Assembly (NCBI GenBank): GCA_002712305.1
Contig: PATE01000055.1
Location: forward strand, 1-9,454
DNA length: 9,454 bases
Reading direction: 5' to 3'
Source of the DNA: Gemmatimonadota bacterium
Lineage (GTDB): Bacteria > Latescibacterota > UBA2968 > UBA8231
A program made the position numbers and the translations under genes. The notes beneath the pieces are model-generated. The model was not told the DNA's origin, did no database searches, and was given only the letters and a program-made list of their open reading frames with translations. Shown here in pieces: positions 6,592 to 9,454 of this stretch (positions are counted from its first letter, which is position 1; each line of letters starts with the position of its first letter).

Positions 6592-6604
6592 CCTCCTACC
6601 GAGG
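6592..6604 (+). promoter_or_regulatory. Small hairpin enclosing the lamin-tail gene Shine-Dalgarno sequence
   Basis: CCTC (6592-6595) can pair with the Shine-Dalgarno GAGG (6601-6604) over a 5-nt loop. Outside it, GCATG (6584-6588) can pair with CATGC (6613-6617), which contains the start codon. The stems are short, but together they could hide both the ribosome site and the ATG. Weakest of the four such structures. Confidence 0.3.
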
Positions 6605-6613
6605 CAAGCATCC

Positions 6614-7289
6614 ATGCGAGTTCTTTCTGTGTTGTTGTGGGCACTGTCCGCAAGTGTCATCTCTCTCCAAGCCGTAGACGCTCAGGAACCAGGGCCCATC
6701 GTGTTTTCTGAGATCATGTGGATGGGATCCGGAGCGTCGAGCGCGGATGAGTGGATCGAGTTGTACAATCGCGGTGACCGTGCGATCGACCTGTCGGGGT
6801 GGACGATTACTCGTGCCGCCTCCGATGGCAGTGAGCAGGCGATGGTGACGATCGAAGAGGGTTCCGTCGAACCTGGACAGACCTTCTTGATCGCTAACTA
6901 CGCCGCCGATTCAGATCGGTCTCACCTGGCCACGCCCGTTCACTATGTGTCGACCGCCGTCGCGTTGCCCAACAACCAAACTCTTGTTGCGTCTCTATGA
7001 CGCACCCGAGGGTGGGACCATCGTCGACATCGCCGATGTTGCCACGGGCCGCCCCTTCGGCGGGACAACCGAGCCGCCGTCTTCGATGGTACGAGAGGTA
7101 TTCGAGATGCCCGGAACCCGGGCCGATGCCCGGCCTGCTGCGACAGAATCTATGGGCTGGCAGTCTGGCACAGCAGAACTAGGAACACCCGGCACCCTGC
7201 CTTCACGACAGCGGACGTCCGCCGGCGATCGGGCGACCGGCGTATCGGCGATGTCGTGGAGTCAGATCAAGATGGAGTCGCGCGACTGA
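6614..7289 (+). pseudogene. Secreted lamin-tail-domain (LTD) protein, broken by one frameshift
   Basis: ATG 6614 follows GAGG by 9 nt. Residues 1-23 (MRVLSVLLWALSASVISLQA, then VDA) are a clear signal peptide with likely cleavage before QEPG. Residues 29-67 (IVFSEIMWMGSGASSADEW, IELYNRGDRAIDLSGWTI) are the first half of a bacterial lamin-tail domain, an Ig-like beta sandwich found in secreted and surface proteins. At codon 124 (about 6983-6989) the frame shifts by one extra base. The original frame stops at 6998-7000, while the next frame continues the same domain as LRLYDAPEGGTIVDIADV, through PPSSMVREVFEMPG and ELGTPG, a typical LTD ending, to TGA at 7287-7289. A repaired product would be about 224 aa. 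The basic tail after GTPG resembles nothing known and could hide a further shift. A sigma-54-like promoter precedes the gene, and the propeller lipoprotein gene follows. Confidence 0.8.
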
Positions 7290-7322
7290 GCCGAAAGTCT
7301 TGGGTGGTCCCGATTTCCAGGA

Positions 7323-7359
7323 GATCTCTCCCGGGGTTAGGTTTCCTCCGGGAGGGATC
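7323..7359 (+). promoter_or_regulatory. Long hairpin enclosing the propeller-lipoprotein Shine-Dalgarno sequence
   Basis: GATCTCTCCCGG (7323-7334) pairs along its whole length with CCGGGAGGGATC (7348-7359): 11 Watson-Crick pairs and one T-G wobble, with a 13-nt loop. The right arm contains GGGAGGG, 5 nt before TTG 7362. No U tract follows, so it is a poor intrinsic terminator for the preceding gene. It looks more like an RBS-masking or mRNA-stabilising element (inference). Confidence 0.55.
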
Positions 7360-7361
7360 AC

Positions 7362-9062
7362 TTGGGACAAAGAACGATGGTCTGGCGTTTGGGATGGTTT
7401 GTCACCCTGCTTGCTTGCCAGGACGTACCACGCCAGCTGGCACCTGAGGTTCGCTTTGTGGATGTGACAGTGGCATCTGGCATCGACTTTCACCATGTGA
7501 GCGGTGCAGAGGGCGACTACAACTACCCCGAGACCTTCGGCTCGGGTGTGGCCTGGCTCGATGTGGACGGCGATGGCTGGCTGGATCTTTACTTCGTCAA
7601 CGGCGGAAACGCCCTTGGCGAAAGCCGCTCGAGGCAAGCAGTCAGATCTATGGACACGGCCAATCGGCTGTATCATAGCCGGTTGGGCCAGGGCGGCGCG
7701 GGATTCGAGGACGTCACCGATACATGGAATGCCCGGGGACGGGGCTACGGGATGGGCGTTGCCGTCGCCGACGTCGACGCCAATGGCGAGGTAGATCTCT
7801 ACCTCACCAACGTGGGTCCGAACCAACTCCTTCTACAGCAAGACCGGCAGTTTCATGATTCCGAATTGGCAGCAGACCCGCGTTGGGGGACAGGTTGCGC
7901 TTTCACCGATATAGACCGCGATGGAGATCTGGATCTGGTCGCCGTCAATTACGTTCGATTCGACGAATCCGACCCCCATGCGTGCCAGCGGGGCTCCATT
8001 CAGACCTACTGCGATCCCGAGGTATACGACGCCGAAGACGATATCCTCTATCGGAACCTGTTGCAGGAGACGGGGCGCCTGGATCTGGTGGACATCACCC
8101 AGGCCGCCCGCTTCGACAAAACGGGGCGGTCCCTCGGGTTGGCTGTCGCCGATCTCGATCTGGATGGCGACAGCGAGCTCTATGTCGCCAACGATGGCCA
8201 GCACAACTTCCTCTATCGAAATGACAGCACCCGAGACCGGATTCACTTCACCGAGGTGGGGCTCGCCACAGGCACCCGCTTCAATGCCAATGGCATGGCT
8301 GAGGCAGGAATGGGAGTCGACGTGGGCGATGTCGATGTCGACGGAACCCCCGATCTGATCGTCACGAATTTCTCGCGCGAGACGCATACTCTCTATCTAC
8401 AGACCGAAACGGCCCTGCACTTTCGCGATGCAACCCGGAGAGCCGGACTCGCACGCATGTCATTCAAGCCGCTGGGGTTCGGCGTCAATCTCTTCGATGT
8501 GGATCTTGATGGTGATCTCGATCTGTTCAGCGCTCACGGGCATGTCCTTGACAAGGTCTCGCAGATCGACGCCGAGTTGACCTATGCCCAGGCGAATGGG
8601 CTCTATCTGAATCATCGAGGGCGATTCGAAGACGGGTCCTCTGCCATCCGACCCACTCTCCATGAACCTCGAACGAGCCGTGCCTCCGCCACAGCGGACT
8701 ACGATCAGGATGGAGATCTCGACCTGATCGTTACCAATGTGGGGAATACGCCGAGACTTCTGCGCAATGAAACAACGACGCAGAACCATTGGATCACCGT
8801 CACATTGCAGTCGAAAGACGACAGCAATTCTGACGGTCTCGGATCCCGACTCGAAGTCAGAACCGAGAATCTGTCACTGATGCGGCAACTGCAGTCCGGG
8901 GGGAGTTACCTGAGTGCGGCGCCGCATTTGGTGCACGTGGGTGTTGGAGATGCCAGGTTCGTGGATGTTACCGTCCACTGGCCTGGGGCGCAGGCACAGA
9001 CATGGAGGGACCTCCCGACGGATCGACACCACCGGTTGGTGCAGGGGGGATCACCTCAGTAG
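7362..9062 (+). CDS. FG-GAP/VCBS seven-bladed propeller lipoprotein with C-terminal ASPIC/UnbV domain (CRTAC1 type)
   Basis: A 566-aa protein predicted to be exported as a lipoprotein: a short basic N-terminus, a hydrophobic core, and lipobox LLAC with the lipidated Cys at residue 19. Seven DxDxDGxxD-type calcium-binding loops lie at residues 67-75, 137-145, 183-191, 264-272, 323-331, 379-387 and 446-454, giving the blade count of an integrin-like FG-GAP beta propeller. Residues 475-541 (NHWITVTLQ, GLGSRLEVR, GGSYLSA, VTVHWPG) are the ASPIC/UnbV module usual in CRTAC1 family proteins. The family is thought to act in adhesion or extracellular binding; no enzymatic activity is implied. TTG 7362 has the better-spaced Shine-Dalgarno sequence (GGGAGGG, 5 nt); ATG 7377 would shorten the N-terminus by five residues and keep the lipobox. 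The fourth loop ends in E (residue 272) instead of D, and the fifth has TP in place of the usual DL. Confidence 0.93.
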   Translation: MGQRTMVWRLGWFVTLLACQDVPRQLAPEVRFVDVTVASGIDFHHVSGAEGDYNYPETFGSGVAWLDVDGDGWLDLYFVNGGNALGESRSRQAVRSMDTANRLYHSRLGQGGAGFEDVTDTWNARGRGYGMGVAVADVDANGEVDLYLTNVGPNQLLLQQDRQFHDSELAADPRWGTGCAFTDIDRDGDLDLVAVNYVRFDESDPHACQRGSIQTYCDPEVYDAEDDILYRNLLQETGRLDLVDITQAARFDKTGRSLGLAVADLDLDGDSELYVANDGQHNFLYRNDSTRDRIHFTEVGLATGTRFNANGMAEAGMGVDVGDVDVDGTPDLIVTNFSRETHTLYLQTETALHFRDATRRAGLARMSFKPLGFGVNLFDVDLDGDLDLFSAHGHVLDKVSQIDAELTYAQANGLYLNHRGRFEDGSSAIRPTLHEPRTSRASATADYDQDGDLDLIVTNVGNTPRLLRNETTTQNHWITVTLQSKDDSNSDGLGSRLEVRTENLSLMRQLQSGGSYLSAAPHLVHVGVGDARFVDVTVHWPGAQAQTWRDLPTDRHHRLVQGGSPQ

Positions 9063-9090
9063 TTGTGGTTTGCTCTATAGAACGAAGAAA

Positions 9091-9125
9091 GCCTGATGTG
9101 TTATCGCTGTGATAGCACATCAGGC
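9091..9125. terminator. Strong hairpin terminator between convergent genes
   Basis: GCCTGATGTGTTATC (9091-9105) and GATAGCACATCAGGC (9111-9125) form a 15-bp stem with one T-G wobble and a 5-nt GCTGT loop. Read leftward, the stem is followed by TTTCTTCGTT, a usable U-rich tail, so it best serves the DUF4159 gene coming from the right. Read rightward it lacks a U tract but still lies 28 nt past the propeller gene stop. The remaining sequence to 9182 holds nothing else recognisable. Confidence 0.75.
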
Positions 9126-9182
9126 CTCAACGACACAGAAAAGGAATAAGAGACTGCTCTGCTATGCTCTCGCGGCTCTTGG

Positions 9183-9454
9183 CTACTGGGCGAACTGAGA
9201 CACGTTCGCGATACCACCAGGCTGAGTGAGCGCGAAGACGATCACGTTCACACCAAACTGCAAACCACGCTCTCTTGCATCTGCCTTGGGATCGCCCCAG
9301 TAGTAGCTGATGTTGAGATCACTGAACACCACGGCGATCCGACCGCGCAGTTCAAGCATCTCGAGATCAAAGACGTTGCCGCCCGGTGCTCCACCCATGG
9401 GCGGGCCGTCAGCAAAGTCGAAGAAACTGAAGTAGAGGGGATGATCCTTTGGCA
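9183..9454 (-). CDS. DUF4159 domain protein, C-terminal fragment (runs off right edge)
   Basis: The frame is open from the right edge to TAG at 9183-9185, giving 89 residues. It begins PKDHPLYFSFFDFADGPP and continues FDLEMLELRGRIAVVFSDL, ISYYWGDP and LQFGVNVIVFALTQ. The HPL-FxSF-DF...GPP block, the GRIAVVFSD strand and the FGVNxxxxALTQ ending match the C-terminal half of DUF4159, a domain of unknown function with a glutamine-amidotransferase-like (DJ-1/PfpI) fold, common in Planctomycetota, Acidobacteriota and myxobacteria. The internal ATG at 9398 is not the start, because the conserved domain extends upstream of it. Its terminator lies just downstream. Such genes often occur near MoxR, DUF58 and BatA-type genes; that neighbourhood would be outside this window. 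Confidence 0.8.
   Translation of the reverse strand, partial: PKDHPLYFSFFDFADGPPMGGAPGGNVFDLEMLELRGRIAVVFSDLNISYYWGDPKADARERGLQFGVNVIVFALTQPGGIANVSQFAQ

Noticed and set aside
7203-7826. Leftward 207-codon open frame across the lamin-tail/propeller junction
   Set aside because: It is antisense to repeated Asp-rich calcium loops (GAT/GAC read backwards as ATC/GTC), which gives an artificial Ile/Val-rich frame.
7833-8387. Leftward 184-codon open frame with repeated DIDIA/VEIDI-like segments
   Set aside because: It is an antisense image of the DxDxDG loops of the propeller protein; there is no independent evidence for translation.
7557-8727. Regularly spaced GATGTGGACGG-like motifs that could look like a DNA repeat array
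   Set aside because: They are the seven protein calcium-binding loops; spacing and sequence vary, and there are no spacers or palindromic repeats as in CRISPR.

Overview
The window looks like chromosomal DNA from a Gram-negative bacterium with GC-rich (roughly 58-60 percent by eye) coding sequence and frequent GTG/TTG starts. The mpl and ldcA pair implies a meso-diaminopimelate peptidoglycan that is recycled. A CRTAC1-type propeller lipoprotein with an ASPIC/UnbV tail, a DUF4159 protein, a lamin-tail secreted protein and a secreted HEAT-repeat protein is a mix common in Acidobacteriota, Latescibacterota, Planctomycetota and similar phyla. I cannot place the organism more finely. There is no rRNA, tRNA, CRISPR array, transposase or phage gene.

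Layout. Positions 1-2368 hold a leftward operon: a membrane-anchored helical protein of unknown function (442 aa), a GT2 glycosyltransferase (321 aa), and the first codons of an NAD-dependent epimerase/dehydratase that runs off the left edge. The spacing is tight (6 nt, then a 2-nt gap or a 4-nt overlap). A short leftward reading frame may be translationally coupled to the 442-aa gene. A divergent intergenic region (2369-2543) separates this from a rightward operon: mpl (2544-3959) and ldcA (3956-4915), overlapping by ATGA, then a secreted HEAT-repeat protein (5013-5930) after a 97-nt gap. LdcA trims murein tetrapeptide to tripeptide, and Mpl ligates tripeptide to UDP-MurNAc, so the pair encodes consecutive recycling steps.

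From 5969 to 7289 lie two broken genes. One is a leftward stand-alone response-regulator receiver domain with three frameshifts but all diagnostic residues present in the combined frames. The other is a rightward secreted lamin-tail-domain protein with one frameshift, preceded by a good sigma-54-type promoter match. Four indels in under 1 kb between intact genes mean either local decay or poor local base calling. Next is a seven-bladed FG-GAP/VCBS propeller lipoprotein with an ASPIC/UnbV domain (7362-9062), then a strong hairpin terminator, then the C-terminus of a convergent DUF4159 protein leaving at the right edge.

The most unusual pattern is at translation starts. All four rightward genes that do not overlap an upstream gene (2544, 5013, 6614, 7362) have their Shine-Dalgarno sequence within the 3' arm of a potential hairpin whose 5' arm is a CCTCC-like complement. 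The sequence supports this as a pattern; whether it has a function is unknown. I found no clearly new multi-gene defence or mobile system.
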